A DNA stretch of 56,417 bases from Betaproteobacteria bacterium (GCA_005881895.1 VBCG01000055.1:1-56417), one strand, 5' to 3'. Shown: positions 1 through 9,825, counted from the first letter of the stretch. Program-made: numbers and translations. Notes: generated by a model from the letters alone, not told the origin.

Positions 1-710
1 TAAGCGGCGCGTACCTTGGGATCGTGCAGCAACGACCGCGCCTCGCCTTCGAGGATGATCTCGCCGGACTCCATGACGTAACCACGATGGCTGACTTCGA
101 GCGCGAGCTTTGCGTTCTGCTCGATCAGAAGGATCGTCACGCCCTCGGCGGAGACGGCGAGCACCGTTTCGAATACCTTCTCGACCATCAGCGGCGCTAG
201 TCCCATCGACGGTTCGTCGAGCAAAAGGAGCCGTGGCTTTGACATCAGCGCGCGGCCCATCGCCAGCATTTGCTGCTCGCCGCCGGACAACGTCCCCGCA
301 GTCTGCCGGCGGCGTTCCTTAAGGCGCGGAAATAGCGTGAACACCCGGTCGACGTCCGCCTTGACGCCTTCGCGATCGTTGCGCACATAGGCGCCCATCG
401 CGAGATTCTCTTCGATCGTCAATCCGCCGAAAACACCGCGACCTTCCGGCACCATCGCGAGTCCGCTACGCACCAGCTCGAACGGCGGCCGACCGGTGAC
501 GTCGCGTCCATCGTAGTGAATCGATCCCGCCTTGATCGGCAGCATGCCGCAGATGCCCTTCAGTGTTGTCGTCTTTCCTGCGCCGTTGGCGCCAATCAGG
601 CAAACGAGCTCGCCCAGTTCGACGCGCAGGTTGATCCCCTTGACGGCCTGGATGCCACCATAGGCGACGGCGAGTTTCTTCAATTCCAGTAAGGCCGTAG
701 ACGCGCTCAC
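1..710 (-). CDS. livF: LivF, branched-chain amino acid ABC transporter ATP-binding protein (partial, C terminus off the left edge)
   Basis: Second ATPase of the LivJHMGF importer for leucine, isoleucine and valine; it acts on the cytoplasmic face with LivG. About 236 residues are visible. They include a Walker A GANGAGKTT, the LivF-type signature LSGGEQQMLAMGRAL and a Walker B LLLLDEPSMGL. The start is a GTG whose last two bases overlap the TGA stop of livG (GTGA, 707-710), which is typical translational coupling in liv operons. The family is usually about 235-240 aa, so only a few C-terminal residues should be missing. The family call is firm; substrate choice is inferred from the complete operon. 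Confidence 0.93.
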   Translation of the reverse strand, partial: MSASTALLELKKLAVAYGGIQAVKGINLRVELGELVCLIGANGAGKTTTLKGICGMLPIKAGSIHYDGRDVTGRPPFELVRSGLAMVPEGRGVFGGLTIEENLAMGAYVRNDREGVKADVDRVFTLFPRLKERRRQTAGTLSGGEQQMLAMGRALMSKPRLLLLDEPSMGLAPLMVEKVFETVLAVSAEGVTILLIEQNAKLALEVSHRGYVMESGEIILEGEARSLLHDPKVRAA

Positions 711-1504
711 GCTGCCGCGCCTTTCAAATGCTCAGCGACGTCGCCGCCCAGATAGGCCTCGATGACCTTCGGGTTCTTCTGCACGTCCGCCGCGGGTCCC
801 TCAGCGATCTTCTTGCCGTAGTCGAGCACGAGCACCCGATCGCACACGCTCATCACGAGCTTCATGTCGTGCTCGATCAACAGAATCGTCGTGCCGTCGC
901 GGCGGATGTTTTGCAGCAACTGCTTGAGCGTCGTGGTCTCGGTGGCATTCATGCCGGCGGCCGGCTCGTCGAGCGCCAGCAATTTCGGTTCGGTGGCGAG
1001 CGCGCGTGCAATCTCGAGCCGGCGCTGATCACCGTACGCGAGATGCTTGGCGAGATCGTTGGCGCGTTTGTGCACGCCGACATATTCGAGCAGTTCGTAG
1101 GACCTTCGTTCGATGCCCTTTTCCTCGGCGCGCGTGCGTGCGTTTCGGAAGATGGCGCCAAAAACTGTCGCATGCGTGCGCACGTGTCGTCCGACCATCA
1201 CGTTTTCCACCGCTGAAAGGTTCGCGAACAAGCGGATGTTCTGGAACGTGCGGGCAATGCCGCGTTCGGCCACCTGGTTTGGCTTCAAACCCGAAAGCGG
1301 CGCGCCGTCGAAGATGAATGTGCCTCCGTCGTGCGGATAGATGCCCGTCAGCACGTTGAACAGCGTTGTCTTGCCGGCGCCGTTCGGTCCGATCAGGCCG
1401 TAGATCTCCCCGGGACGAATCGCAAAGCCGACGTCGGCCAACGCCTGCACGCCGCCGAAGCGCTTGGTGATCCCCTCGGCAGCGAGCAACGCGGCATCAC
1501 TCAT
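707..1504 (-). CDS. livG: LivG, branched-chain amino acid ABC transporter ATP-binding protein
   Basis: First ATPase of the Liv importer, 265 aa. It shows Walker A GPNGAGKTT near residue 40, the LivG-type signature LAYGDQRRLEIARAL, Walker B LLALDEP followed by AAGMNATE, and the H-loop LLIEHDM. The start overlaps the end of livM by 8 bp and the stop overlaps the livF start, so livM-livG-livF form one translationally coupled unit. Length and motifs are normal for the family. Nothing in the sequence distinguishes a leucine transporter from a urea or other amide transporter of the same superfamily; the leucine assignment follows usual annotation of this operon type. Confidence 0.95.
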   Translation of the reverse strand: MSDAALLAAEGITKRFGGVQALADVGFAIRPGEIYGLIGPNGAGKTTLFNVLTGIYPHDGGTFIFDGAPLSGLKPNQVAERGIARTFQNIRLFANLSAVENVMVGRHVRTHATVFGAIFRNARTRAEEKGIERRSYELLEYVGVHKRANDLAKHLAYGDQRRLEIARALATEPKLLALDEPAAGMNATETTTLKQLLQNIRRDGTTILLIEHDMKLVMSVCDRVLVLDYGKKIAEGPAADVQKNPKVIEAYLGGDVAEHLKGAAA

Positions 1505-2585
1505 ATTTCTGGCGCACGACCGACTCGAGCTCGCGCTTGCGCAGCGCCGACGGCAGAATCCCGGCCGGGCGGAACAGCATCATCAGGACGAGCGCGAAGC
1601 CGAAGAGCAGCATCCGGATCACTTCGGGTTCGAGCAGCATGCGGCCGAAAAGCTGCTCCTGTATCGGTCCAACGGTGTAGCGCAGGATTTCGGGCATGAA
1701 CGACAACAGCAGTGCGCCGAGGATCACGCCCCACACATTACCCATGCCGCCCAGCACGACCATCGCGACGACGTTGATCGACTCGACGAGGATGAAGCTC
1801 TCTGGGCTGATAAAGCCCTGAATCGCCGAGAACATGCCGCCGGCCAATCCGCCAAACGATGCGCCCATCGCGAACGCGAGGAGCTTGACGTTCCGCGTGT
1901 TGATGCCCATTGCACGCGCGGCGATCTCGTCCTCGCGGACTGCTTCCCATGCGCGGCCGAGTCGCGAATTCTGCAAGCGCAGGTTGATGACGATCACCGC
2001 GATCAAGACGATGAGCAAAAAATAGTAGTACTTGATCGGCCCGGTGAAATCGAGTCCGACGATCGTTTGACTGGTCTTGAAGTTGAAGCCGCCGATCCGA
2101 AACGGATCGATCAGCGTGATCCCCTGCGGTCCGTTGGTGATGTTGACCGGCTGCGACAGATTGTTCAAGAAGATGCGGATGATCTCGCCGAAGCCCAACG
2201 TGACGATCGCGAGATAGTCGCCGCGAAGCTTGAGCGTCGGCGCGCCCAGCAACGCGCCGAAGAGGCATGCAATCCCTGCACCGATCGGCAGAACGATCCA
2301 GAACGGCAGGTGGATGTTGAAGTGCGGGCTCGCCAGCAATGCATAGGTGTAGGCGCCCACGGCGTAGAACGCGATGTAGCCCAGATCGAGCAGGCCGGCG
2401 AAACCCACGACGATGTTGAGCCCGAGTGCCAGGAATACATAGAGAATCGCTGAGTTCGTGATCCGCACCCACGCAGTGCCGACGCCGGCGAGAGCGAAGG
2501 GCAACGCGGTCAGCGTCATCGCGACGACAACGATGCCGACCCACACAAGCTCGGGATGCTTTCGGGTGTCGAAGAATGCGTGCAT
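1497..2585 (-). CDS. livM: LivM, branched-chain amino acid ABC transporter permease
   Basis: Inner-membrane permease, 362 aa, with about nine hydrophobic segments starting near residue 13. Characteristic LivM stretches are visible: LNIVVGFAGLLDLGYIAFYAVGAY around residues 55-78, then LRGDYLAIVTLGFGEIIRI and the cytoplasmic EAA-like loop GRAWEAVREDEIAARAMGIN. The ATG at 2585 lies 13 bp behind the livH stop, and the 3' end overlaps livG. LivM and LivH are expected to form the heterodimeric channel. Length is usual for the longer betaproteobacterial LivM proteins. Confidence 0.95.
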   Translation of the reverse strand: MHAFFDTRKHPELVWVGIVVVAMTLTALPFALAGVGTAWVRITNSAILYVFLALGLNIVVGFAGLLDLGYIAFYAVGAYTYALLASPHFNIHLPFWIVLPIGAGIACLFGALLGAPTLKLRGDYLAIVTLGFGEIIRIFLNNLSQPVNITNGPQGITLIDPFRIGGFNFKTSQTIVGLDFTGPIKYYYFLLIVLIAVIVINLRLQNSRLGRAWEAVREDEIAARAMGINTRNVKLLAFAMGASFGGLAGGMFSAIQGFISPESFILVESINVVAMVVLGGMGNVWGVILGALLLSFMPEILRYTVGPIQEQLFGRMLLEPEVIRMLLFGFALVLMMLFRPAGILPSALRKRELESVVRQKYE

Positions 2586-2598
2586 CGAATGAGCCCGC

Positions 2599-3603
2599 CT
2601 ACGCGCGATCCGACACGCGCTCGCCGAGGAGCCCGGACGGCCGGAATACGAGCACGGCGATCAGCACGATGAACGCGAACACGTCCTGATAGTTGGAGCC
2701 GAACAGCGTCAGATTGGGATCGGTTTCGCAGCGCTCCGCAATCGTTGTCGACCAATCCGAGAGCTGGCACAGATTCGTGAGCTCGCCGACGTAACCGGCG
2801 CCGAGCGCCTCGATCATTCCGAGCAAAACGCCGCCCAGCATCGCGCCCGCGAGATTGCCGATGCCGCCCAGCACCGCGGCGGAGAACGCCTTGAGACCGA
2901 GCAGGAACCCCATCTGATAATGCGCGACCCCGTAATACGAGCCCACCATGACCCCGGCGACGGCGCCCAGCGCAGCGCCGATCACAAACGTCACGGCGAT
3001 CACGCGATCGATGTCGATGCCCATCAGTCCAGCGACCGCCTGGTTTTGCGACGTCGCCCGCATGGCAATGCCGAGCTTCGTTCGGTAGACCAGGGCGAGC
3101 AGTCCCCCCATCATCGCGAATGAGCCCCCAATGATCGCGATCTGAACGTTGGTGATCGTCGCGCCGTTGGGGCTGTCGGTGAGATGATACGGAACCGTCT
3201 GGACGATTTGCGGATAGGGGAGCGGGTTACGGCTCCAGATGATCATCGCGAGGTGTTGCAGGATGATCGACAAGCCGATGGCCGTGATGAGCGGCGCCAG
3301 GCGCGGGGCGCGGCGCAGTGGCCGATACGCGACGCGCTCGAGCGTGTACCCGACCGCCATGCAAACCGGAATCGCGGTGACGAGGCCGATCAGCACGATG
3401 GCGAGCGGCGGCAACGCGACTTTCGCCCCGACCAGTCCCACGATGACCGAGTAGGCGACCATCGCGCCGATCATCACGACTTCGCCGTGCGCGAAGTTGA
3501 TGAGCTGGATGATGCCGTAGACCATCGTATAGCCGAGTGCAACGATCGCGTACACGCTGCCGAGCGTAAGACCGTTGATGAGCTGCTGCAGGAAGGTGTC
3601 CAC
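2599..3603 (-). CDS. livH: LivH, branched-chain amino acid ABC transporter permease
   Basis: Inner-membrane permease, 334 aa from a GTG start at 3603. The protein then begins MDTFLQQLINGLTLGSVYAI, which matches where LivH proteins normally begin. An in-frame ATG at 3684 would add 27 residues, but that extension is encoded by the palindromic element at 3640-3708 and is not LivH-like, so I reject it. Family stretches include LGYTMVYGIIQLINFAHGE near residue 28 and the loop AMRATSQNQAVAGLMGID. A second unusual point is an inserted loop near residues 265-315 (about ELTNLCQLSDWSTTIAERC) seen in some betaproteobacterial LivH proteins. Confidence 0.93.
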   Translation of the reverse strand: MDTFLQQLINGLTLGSVYAIVALGYTMVYGIIQLINFAHGEVVMIGAMVAYSVIVGLVGAKVALPPLAIVLIGLVTAIPVCMAVGYTLERVAYRPLRRAPRLAPLITAIGLSIILQHLAMIIWSRNPLPYPQIVQTVPYHLTDSPNGATITNVQIAIIGGSFAMMGGLLALVYRTKLGIAMRATSQNQAVAGLMGIDIDRVIAVTFVIGAALGAVAGVMVGSYYGVAHYQMGFLLGLKAFSAAVLGGIGNLAGAMLGGVLLGMIEALGAGYVGELTNLCQLSDWSTTIAERCETDPNLTLFGSNYQDVFAFIVLIAVLVFRPSGLLGERVSDRA

Positions 3604-3639
3604 GTGAGGTGCCTGGCGACCGCGATTGTGCCCGAAACT

Positions 3640-3708
3640 AGGGTCAGACTCCCATTTTCGTGCGGGCAGCGCCACCGGTTCCATCCGACAAAATGGAAGT
3701 CTGACCCC
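3640..3708. repeat. REP-like palindrome, GGGTCAGACT family, copy 1
   Basis: Inverted repeat with 19-nt arms at 3640-3658 and 3690-3708 (17 of 19 pair) around a 31-nt spacer. Each arm carries GGGTCAGACT followed by a CCATTTT-type end. It lies between the livJ terminator and the livH start. A second palindrome with the same GGGTCAGACT core is at 47730-47808. Repeats of this kind are known near REP-associated tyrosine transposases, but no such gene is in the window, so the mechanism of spread is inference. Confidence 0.8.
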
Positions 3709-3731
3709 GAAAAAAACGGCGTGATCCCGAA

Positions 3732-3761
3732 AAAAACGGCGCCCCGCAGAGCGCCGTTTTT
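3732..3761 (-). terminator. Rho-independent terminator of livJ
   Basis: An 11-bp perfect stem (3732-3742 with 3751-3761) with an 8-nt loop. On the minus strand it is followed by seven T residues (complement of 3730-3736). It lies 21 bp past the livJ stop and before livH. It should end most livJ transcripts and let only part continue into livHMGF, which fits the usual need for excess binding protein. The upstream half is duplicated: CCCGAAAAAAACGGCG occurs twice in tandem within 3707-3742. Confidence 0.88.
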
Positions 3762-3782
3762 CGATCGTTGCCGGTACGCCGC

Positions 3783-5117
3783 TTACTTCTTCATCGCGTC
3801 CTTTTTCATGTCGTCTTTTTTCGTGTCGCCCTTCTTCATGTCATCCTTCTTCATCTCGTCCTTGGCGGGGGTCATCGATGTTTGCGCCATCGGGCCGGCC
3901 GAGCCCTTCATGAAGTCGGCGAATGCGATGCTCTTGCCGCTCTTGATGATCGCGATCGGCTCGAGCTTGCCGCCCTTCATCGTGAAGATTGTCATTTCCG
4001 CGTCTTTACGATCACCCTTGTCGTCGAATTCGATCTTGCCGGTCGCGCCCTGGTAGCTGATCTTTTGGAGCTCGGGCAGATACTTCGCCGGATCGGTCGA
4101 ATCGGCTTTTTGCATCGCGGCGATCAGCAGGTTGGCGGCGTCGTACGTGAACGGCGCATAGATGATCGGGTCGACGTTGTACTTCGCCTTGTACGTGTCC
4201 AGAAAGTCCTTCGACGCAGCAACCACCGGCAGGCCGGCCTGCGAGCAGATCAGCCCTTCGGCGTTCGTCTCGCCGGCGAGCTGCTTCATCGTGTCGGTGC
4301 ACGCGCCGTCGCCGAAGCTGAATACCGCCTTGATCCCGAGCTCGCGCGCCTGCTTCAGCATCGGACCGCCCGTTGCATCCATGCCGCCGTAGAAGACGGC
4401 ATCGGGCGCTTTACCCTTCATCTTCGTCAGAATGGCCTTGAAGTCAGTGGCCTTGTCGTTGGTCTTCTCGCGCGCGACGACATTCACGTGCGCCGCCTTC
4501 AGCGTTTTCTCGACTTCGTTCGCGAGCCCTTCGCCGTAGGCAGTCGCGTCGTCGACGATCGCGACCTTCTTGATCTTCATCGACTCGAGATACTGGGCGA
4601 CGGCGGGCCCTTGCTGGTCGTCTCGCCCGACGTCGCGAAAGATGTTTTTGAAGCCCTGCTCGGTCAGCTTCGGGTTCGTCGCCGAGCCCGAGATCATCGG
4701 GATGCCGGCCTGGCTGTAGACGGCGGAGGCCGGAATCGTGACGCCGGAATTCAAGTGCCCGACGACGCCCGCGACTTTCGCGTCCGCAAATTTCTGCGCG
4801 ATCGTGGGCCCGAGCTTCGGATCCGCCTGGTCGTCCTCGCCCTGCAACACGAAATGAACGGTCTTGCCGCCGATCTTCATTTTCTTGGCGTCGGCCTGCT
4901 CGACCGCGAGGCGCGCGCCGTTTTCGTTGTCCTTGCCGAGGTGCGCGATGCCGCCTGTCAACGGACCTGCATGACCAATTTTGACGGTGACCGCGTCGTC
5001 GGCGGGCGCCTTCGGTGCTTCGGCGGTTTTCTTCGGCTCTTCCTTCTGACCGCAGCCGTAAATCGTGACCAGCGCAGCGCTGACGAGGATGAAGCCGAGC
5101 TTTTGTGTGAAGTGCAT
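3783..5117 (-). CDS. livJ: LivJ-like branched-chain amino acid binding protein with a lysine-rich C-terminal tail
   Basis: Substrate-binding protein of the Liv importer, 444 aa from ATG 5117. A GGAGGA-type ribosome binding site lies at 5125-5130. The longer reading frame to 5168 would run through the promoter -10 box and is rejected. The N terminus has Lys at 6, a hydrophobic segment to residue 20 and Gly21-Cys22, so it is probably a lipoprotein although Tyr at -2 is unusual for a lipobox. Family motifs include VKIGHAGPLTGGIAHLGKD and IAHLGKDNENGARLAVEQ. The last 30 residues are KKDDM/KKGDT-type repeats not normal for LivJ. The gene heads the operon, with its own terminator at 3732-3761. Confidence 0.93.
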   Translation of the reverse strand: MHFTQKLGFILVSAALVTIYGCGQKEEPKKTAEAPKAPADDAVTVKIGHAGPLTGGIAHLGKDNENGARLAVEQADAKKMKIGGKTVHFVLQGEDDQADPKLGPTIAQKFADAKVAGVVGHLNSGVTIPASAVYSQAGIPMISGSATNPKLTEQGFKNIFRDVGRDDQQGPAVAQYLESMKIKKVAIVDDATAYGEGLANEVEKTLKAAHVNVVAREKTNDKATDFKAILTKMKGKAPDAVFYGGMDATGGPMLKQARELGIKAVFSFGDGACTDTMKQLAGETNAEGLICSQAGLPVVAASKDFLDTYKAKYNVDPIIYAPFTYDAANLLIAAMQKADSTDPAKYLPELQKISYQGATGKIEFDDKGDRKDAEMTIFTMKGGKLEPIAIIKSGKSIAFADFMKGSAGPMAQTSMTPAKDEMKKDDMKKGDTKKDDMKKDAMKK

Positions 5118-5153
5118 TTGGATTTCCTCCGGACGGGTAAAGGGAAACGTATG

Positions 5154-5182
5154 ATTATCGGTACGCAAGGAACAGGTGTCAA
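5154..5182 (-). promoter_or_regulatory. Sigma-70 promoter of livJ
   Basis: On the minus strand a perfect -35 TTGACA (5182-5177), a 17-bp spacer and a -10 GATAAT (5159-5154). The expected transcript start near 5147 leaves a 30-nt leader with a strong Shine-Dalgarno before ATG 5117. This is the best-matching promoter I see in the window and it fixes the livJ start. Confidence 0.85.
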
Positions 5183-5447
5183 CGCGCCCGGTCGACGCGA
5201 TCGTCGAGGCGATTTCGCCGCGCGTCTGGCGTCGAACGCCGCGCCCCGTCGCTGCCCGCCGCGCTTTGTCGCGCCGCGCTTGCCGCTTTCATGTCCGCAC
5301 GCCTAGGCTTCGGCGTTCGGGCGAATCCGGTTCTCGCACTGACCGCATCCAATCTGTGCAGTGACGGGGCGCGAACAACGCGCGGACACGTTATCGCACG
5401 TGTAGGGCGCGGTACAAAGAGGCGCGCGGACAGCGGAGAAGTCGTTC
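5183..5447. other. Intergenic region between divergent livJ and the RND adaptor gene
   Basis: 265 bp of GC-rich sequence between the livJ promoter and the adaptor start at 5448. I see no convincing gene or clear promoter for the plus-strand pump genes. GGAGAA at 5436-5441 is a reasonable ribosome binding site for the adaptor. No obvious operator palindrome is visible. Confidence 0.5.
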
Positions 5448-6620
5448 ATGGTACTCGGATTGACACGACGCCGTATGGTCGGCGCGCTGATCGCAACCGT
5501 GATCGCCACCGGCATCGCCGGCGCCGTCGCGCTCCGCGCGGCCAAAAAAGCCCAGGACGACAGTAAAGGGCTGCCGGTCGCGCTGCAGTTCGCGCCGACC
5601 GATTTGGCGTACTTGAAGGCTGTGCCGCTCGCCCGCTGGCTTCCGGTATCGGGAACGCTGCAGCCTATTCGGCAAGCAGTCGTCAAGGCGAGGGTCACGG
5701 GCGACGTGCGCCGGATCACGGTTCGCGAAGGCGAGACGGTCCGCGAGGGTCAACTCCTGGTCCGTATCGACACGACCGACCTCGATTCCAAGTTGATCGA
5801 TCGCATCGGCGCGCTGGAAAGCGCCAGGGCGCAGCTCGCCCTCGCCGAAAAGACGCGCGCGATGAATACCCGGCTGCTGAACGACAAGTTCATCTCGCAG
5901 AACGCGTTCGACAGCGCCGAATCGTCGTTCAACGTCGCGCTGGGCAACGTGAAATCGATGGAGGCGCAGGTCCAGCTCGCCCGCAACGCGTTAAAGGATG
6001 CCGTCGCGACCGCGCCGCTGTCGGGCATCGTGGCCAAGCGTCACGTGCAGCCGGGTGAAAAGGTCGCCGTCGAAGCGTCGCTCGTGACGGTGGTCGACCT
6101 CAGGGATCTCGAAGTGCAGGCGCTCGTTCCGGCGATCGATGTGCCGGAGCTCAGGATTGGCATGCCGGTCGAGTTCAACGTCGACGGTTACGGCGACCGC
6201 CATTTCACCGGCCATATCGAGCGGATCAATCCATCGACCGAACCGGGCACGCGCGCCATTTTGGTGTACGTCGGGCTGCCGAATCCCGACGCGCTGCTCA
6301 AAAGCGGCATGTTCGCGACCGGGCGTATCGCCCTCGCGGCGAGTGCGCCCGCGCTAACGCTTCCCGTGACCGCCGTGCGCACCGAGGCAGGTCAATCGTT
6401 CGTGTGGGTCGTCGACAAGGGCAAGCTGTCGCGGCGAATCGTGACGCTCGGCCGGCGGGACAACGACCACGGCATCGTCGAGATCAAAACGTCGCTTCCG
6501 TCCGATCTGCCCGTGCTCTCGGCGCGCTTCGACAACTTGAAGGACGGCGCACCCGCATTGGTCCGCTCGCCGACGTCATCACAGAACGCGACGACGAACA
6601 AGCCGGACCACAGCGGCTGA
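5448..6620 (+). CDS. RND efflux pump periplasmic adaptor (membrane fusion protein)
   Basis: 390 aa adaptor that should link the RND permease encoded next to an outer-membrane channel such as TolC. An uncleaved or lipid-free N-terminal anchor covers about residues 10-30. The lipoyl half-motifs are GTLQPIRQAVVKARVTGDV with VREGETVREGQLLVRID (about 70-110) and TAPLSGIVAKRHVQPGEKV (about 185-205). An alpha-helical hairpin lies between them (about 115-180), followed by beta-barrel and membrane-proximal domains. The stop is 26 bp before the permease start, so the two are co-transcribed. Drug specificity cannot be read from the sequence. No regulator sits upstream. Confidence 0.92.
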   Translation: MVLGLTRRRMVGALIATVIATGIAGAVALRAAKKAQDDSKGLPVALQFAPTDLAYLKAVPLARWLPVSGTLQPIRQAVVKARVTGDVRRITVREGETVREGQLLVRIDTTDLDSKLIDRIGALESARAQLALAEKTRAMNTRLLNDKFISQNAFDSAESSFNVALGNVKSMEAQVQLARNALKDAVATAPLSGIVAKRHVQPGEKVAVEASLVTVVDLRDLEVQALVPAIDVPELRIGMPVEFNVDGYGDRHFTGHIERINPSTEPGTRAILVYVGLPNPDALLKSGMFATGRIALAASAPALTLPVTAVRTEAGQSFVWVVDKGKLSRRIVTLGRRDNDHGIVEIKTSLPSDLPVLSARFDNLKDGAPALVRSPTSSQNATTNKPDHSG

Positions 6621-6646
6621 TCAATGACTGTGCGCGGACGGGCCCC

Positions 6647-9600
6647 ATGCTGATCACCCGCATCTCGATCAAGAATCCGGTCTTCGCGACGATGGTGATG
6701 ATCGGAATTACAGTGCTGGGTGTCTTTTCCTATGCGCGGCTGCGGGTTGAGCAGATGCCCGACGTGACGCTGCCGTTCGTGCTGATCCTCACGAACTATC
6801 CGGGGGCCGCGCCGGAAGCGGTCGAACTCGATGTCACGAAGCCGATCGAAAATGCGGTCAATCAGGTCTCCGGCGTCAAGCTGATCCGCTCGAATTCACT
6901 CGAAAACACGAGCCAGGTGTTCGTCGAATTCCGCTTGTCGACGAATTATGCACAGGCGATCCAGGACGTGCGCGACAAGATCGCGACGGTGCGTCCCGGT
7001 TTTCCCAAAGACGTCAAGGATCCGCTGGTCGTCCGCGCCGACACGGAAAATGCGCAGCCGATGATCTCGCTGGCCGTCACGTCGCCGACGACCGGGCTTC
7101 GCGAGCTCACGTCGCTCACCGATCAGACGATCGTCAAGGCGTTGGAAAACCTGCCGGGCGTCGCGCGGGTCGACGTCAACGGCCGGGTGACGCGACAGAT
7201 CCTCGTACAAATCAAGCCGAATGCGCTGACGGCGCTGGGCTTGGGCGTCGATCAAGTCATCAATGCGATTCGCGATGCCAATCAGGACGTGCCGGCCGGC
7301 CGCATTACGCGCGGACAAAGCGATTCGATCGTGCGCGTCGAGGGGAAGATCAAAGATCCTGCACAGTTCGGCCGGGTCATCGTCGCCCAGCAAGGCGGCG
7401 GCCCGGTCTATCTGTCGCAAGTCGCCGAGGTCATCGACGGCGAAAAGGAAGAGACGTCGTTTGCGCGCGTGAACGGCCAATCGTCGATCACGATTGACAT
7501 CCAGAAGGCGCAGGACGCCAACATCATCGAGACCGGTAACAACGTCAAGGCAGCCGTCGAGTCGTTGAAGAAACGGTTGCCCTCGGACGTCGACCTGCGC
7601 ATCACCTTCTCGTCCGCAGACACCGTCGAGAAGAGCGTCGACGGTGTCAAGCACACGATCATCGAGGGCGCCGCACTGACCGTGCTCATCGTCTTTCTGT
7701 TTCTGCACAGCTGGCGCAGCACGATCATCACCGGCCTCACGCTGCCGCTCGCGGTGATCGCGACGTTCATCGCGCTTTATGCGTTCGGATTCACGCTCAA
7801 CTTCCTGACGCTGATGGCGCTGTCGCTTTGCATCGGTTTTTTGATCGACGATGCGATTGTCGTGCGCGAGAACATCGTTCGCCACCTGACGCTCGGCAGG
7901 GACCATATGACGGCGGCGCGCGAGGGCACCGACGAGATCGGTCTCGCGGTGATGGCGACGACGTTTGCGATCGTCGCGGTGTTCGTGCCGATCGCGTTCA
8001 TGAGCGGCGTCATCGGCCGCTTTTTCTTCCAGTTCGGGCTGACGGTCGCTGTCGCCGTGCTGGTGAGCCTCTTCATCAGTTTCACGCTCGATCCGATGTT
8101 GTCGTCGGTGTGGCACGACCCGCCGGGATCGCGCTTCAAGCGAGTGCCGTGGCTCGCGCGTTTCATGGACCGCGTCGAGCGGGGCGTCGACTGGATTCAT
8201 GTCGTCTATGGTCGCTTGCTCCGCTGGGCGCTCGGTCACCGACCCGCCGTGCTGGGGATCGCGCTCGGCACGTTCGTCGCGAGCTTCTTGATCGTCCCGC
8301 TGGTGGGCACCGAGTTCATCCCCGAGGCGGATCAGAGCTTCATCTCGCTTCGCCTCAACACGCCGGTCGGATCGAGCCTCGAGTACACCGACGGGAAGGT
8401 CCACGAAATCGAGGACGCGCTGAAGAGTTTCCCCGAGATCGCTCTCGCCATGACGACGGTCGGGACGGAAGAGGGACGCAACTACGCGCGCGTCAATCTG
8501 AAGCTCGTCGAGCGCGCGTCGCGCGAGCGCTCGCAAAAGCAGCTCGAGAAGGCGATCCGCACGACATTGAAGTCGATTCCCGGCGTGGAGCTGTCGATCG
8601 GTTACGACCGCCCGATCTGGTTCAACATGCTGGGGCCTGATCAAGACACGCTTCCCGTTCTCGCACGCGAGTTTGCGCAGAAGGTCGCGAAAGTCCCGGG
8701 CATCGTCGACCTCGAAACGTCCGACAAAGCAGCCAATCCGGCGCTGTCGATTCGCCTCAACAATGACGCCGCGTCCGATCTCGGCGTCACGGTCCAGCAG
8801 GTCGGCGCCACGATCCGCCCGTTGCTGGCCGGCGATACGGTGAGCTACTGGCTTGGCCCCGATGGACAGAATTATGAAGTGAACGTGCAACTGCCAAGAG
8901 ACAGCCGGCGGCTCGCATCGGACCTCGGCAATTTGTATCTGACGACGAACAAGCGCGGTCCTGACGGCCAGATGCGGATGGTGCCGCTTCGACAGGTCGC
9001 CGAGATCGTTGAGTCGACGAGCCCGCAAATCATCAAGCGGCAGGATCTGCAACGGCGCGTCGGCATCTACGCGAACGTCGAAGGACGTCCATCCGGCGAC
9101 GTCGGCACCGATGTGCAGAAGGTTGCCGACGAGATGGCGCTGCCGCCGGGCTACCGTCTGCAGGTTGCCGGCCAGCAGCAGGAAATGCAGGAATCATTTC
9201 AGGCAGCGCTTGCTGCGCTCGGTCTTGCGATCATCTTCATTTATCTGATTCTGGCGTCGCAATTTGCGAGTTTCACCCAGCCGGTCGCGATCATGGCGTC
9301 GCTGCCGTTCTCGCTGATCGGCGTTTTCCTCGCGCTCCTGGTGACCGGAACGACGCTCAATATCTTCTCGATCATCGGCTTCGTCATGCTGATGGGCCTG
9401 GTGACAAAAAACGCGATCCTGCTCGTCGATTTCGCGAACCGCTCGCGACGCGCGGGCGGCGCGCTCGAGGCCTCGTTGCTCGACGCCGGGCAGGTGCGTC
9501 TGCGGCCGATCTTGATGACGACTGCGGCGATGATCGGCGGCATGTTGCCGCTCGCGTTGGGCTTGGGCGACGGCGGCGAGCAACAGGCCCCCATGGGTCG

Positions 9601-9760
9601 CGCGATCATCGGCGGCGTCATCACGTCGACGTTGTTGACGCTGGTCGTCGTGCCCGTGATCTACACCTACCTCGATCAGTGGAACGAGCGACGCAAGGCC
9701 CGGCGCGCCTTGCGCGTCGTATCGACGGCCGCACCGGCGAAGCTCGCTGCGGACGATTGA
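6647..9760 (+). CDS. RND (AcrB/HAE1 family) efflux permease
   Basis: 1037 aa from ATG 6647, starting [20 protein letters not shown], the usual first transmembrane helix of this family. Upstream in-frame codons read through the end of the adaptor gene in another frame and are rejected. The proton-relay residues are present: Asp401-Asp402 in [10 protein letters not shown] (helix 4) and Lys921 in [13 protein letters not shown] (helix 10). Two large periplasmic loops give the normal duplicated architecture. The neighbouring adaptor completes two of three parts; the outer-membrane part is probably the tolC at 14682. Substrates are unknown; the HAE1 branch mostly exports hydrophobic or amphiphilic compounds. 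Confidence 0.95.
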   Translation: MLITRISIKNPVFATMVMIGITVLGVFSYARLRVEQMPDVTLPFVLILTNYPGAAPEAVELDVTKPIENAVNQVSGVKLIRSNSLENTSQVFVEFRLSTNYAQAIQDVRDKIATVRPGFPKDVKDPLVVRADTENAQPMISLAVTSPTTGLRELTSLTDQTIVKALENLPGVARVDVNGRVTRQILVQIKPNALTALGLGVDQVINAIRDANQDVPAGRITRGQSDSIVRVEGKIKDPAQFGRVIVAQQGGGPVYLSQVAEVIDGEKEETSFARVNGQSSITIDIQKAQDANIIETGNNVKAAVESLKKRLPSDVDLRITFSSADTVEKSVDGVKHTIIEGAALTVLIVFLFLHSWRSTIITGLTLPLAVIATFIALYAFGFTLNFLTLMALSLCIGFLIDDAIVVRENIVRHLTLGRDHMTAAREGTDEIGLAVMATTFAIVAVFVPIAFMSGVIGRFFFQFGLTVAVAVLVSLFISFTLDPMLSSVWHDPPGSRFKRVPWLARFMDRVERGVDWIHVVYGRLLRWALGHRPAVLGIALGTFVASFLIVPLVGTEFIPEADQSFISLRLNTPVGSSLEYTDGKVHEIEDALKSFPEIALAMTTVGTEEGRNYARVNLKLVERASRERSQKQLEKAIRTTLKSIPGVELSIGYDRPIWFNMLGPDQDTLPVLAREFAQKVAKVPGIVDLETSDKAANPALSIRLNNDAASDLGVTVQQVGATIRPLLAGDTVSYWLGPDGQNYEVNVQLPRDSRRLASDLGNLYLTTNKRGPDGQMRMVPLRQVAEIVESTSPQIIKRQDLQRRVGIYANVEGRPSGDVGTDVQKVADEMALPPGYRLQVAGQQQEMQESFQAALAALGLAIIFIYLILASQFASFTQPVAIMASLPFSLIGVFLALLVTGTTLNIFSIIGFVMLMGLVTKNAILLVDFANRSRRAGGALEASLLDAGQVRLRPILMTTAAMIGGMLPLALGLGDGGEQQAPMGRAIIGGVITSTLLTLVVVPVIYTYLDQWNERRKARRALRVVSTAAPAKLAADD

Positions 9761-9770
9761 GTTTGTTATC

Positions 9771-9793
9771 GCGCGGCCGCAACGCGGCCGCGC
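9771..9793. promoter_or_regulatory. Perfect GC palindrome between the RND permease and tetR: terminator stem or TetR operator
   Basis: A 10-bp perfect stem GCGCGGCCGC with an AAC loop, 10 bp past the permease stop and 32 bp upstream of the tetR -10 box. There is no T-run directly behind it (the first T-rich stretch is 9801-9816), so it is weak as an intrinsic terminator. Its position fits an autoregulatory TetR-family operator equally well. The two readings cannot be separated here. Confidence 0.5.
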
Positions 9794-9825
9794 ACCCGGT
9801 CTTTCCTTCGTTTTTTGGACGGCCG

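Noticed and set aside
3184-4056. Long open frame of 290 codons on the plus strand across livH and livJ
   Set aside because: It is antisense to two clear liv genes, is rich in Arg, Asp and His as expected from a reversed GC-rich frame, and has no family look.
6896-9052. 718-codon open frame on the minus strand inside the RND permease gene
   Set aside because: Shadow of a GC-rich gene; the plus-strand frame has all RND motifs.
9771-9793. Confident intrinsic terminator for the RND operon
   Set aside because: A perfect stem but no U-run directly behind it; kept only as an ambiguous palindrome.
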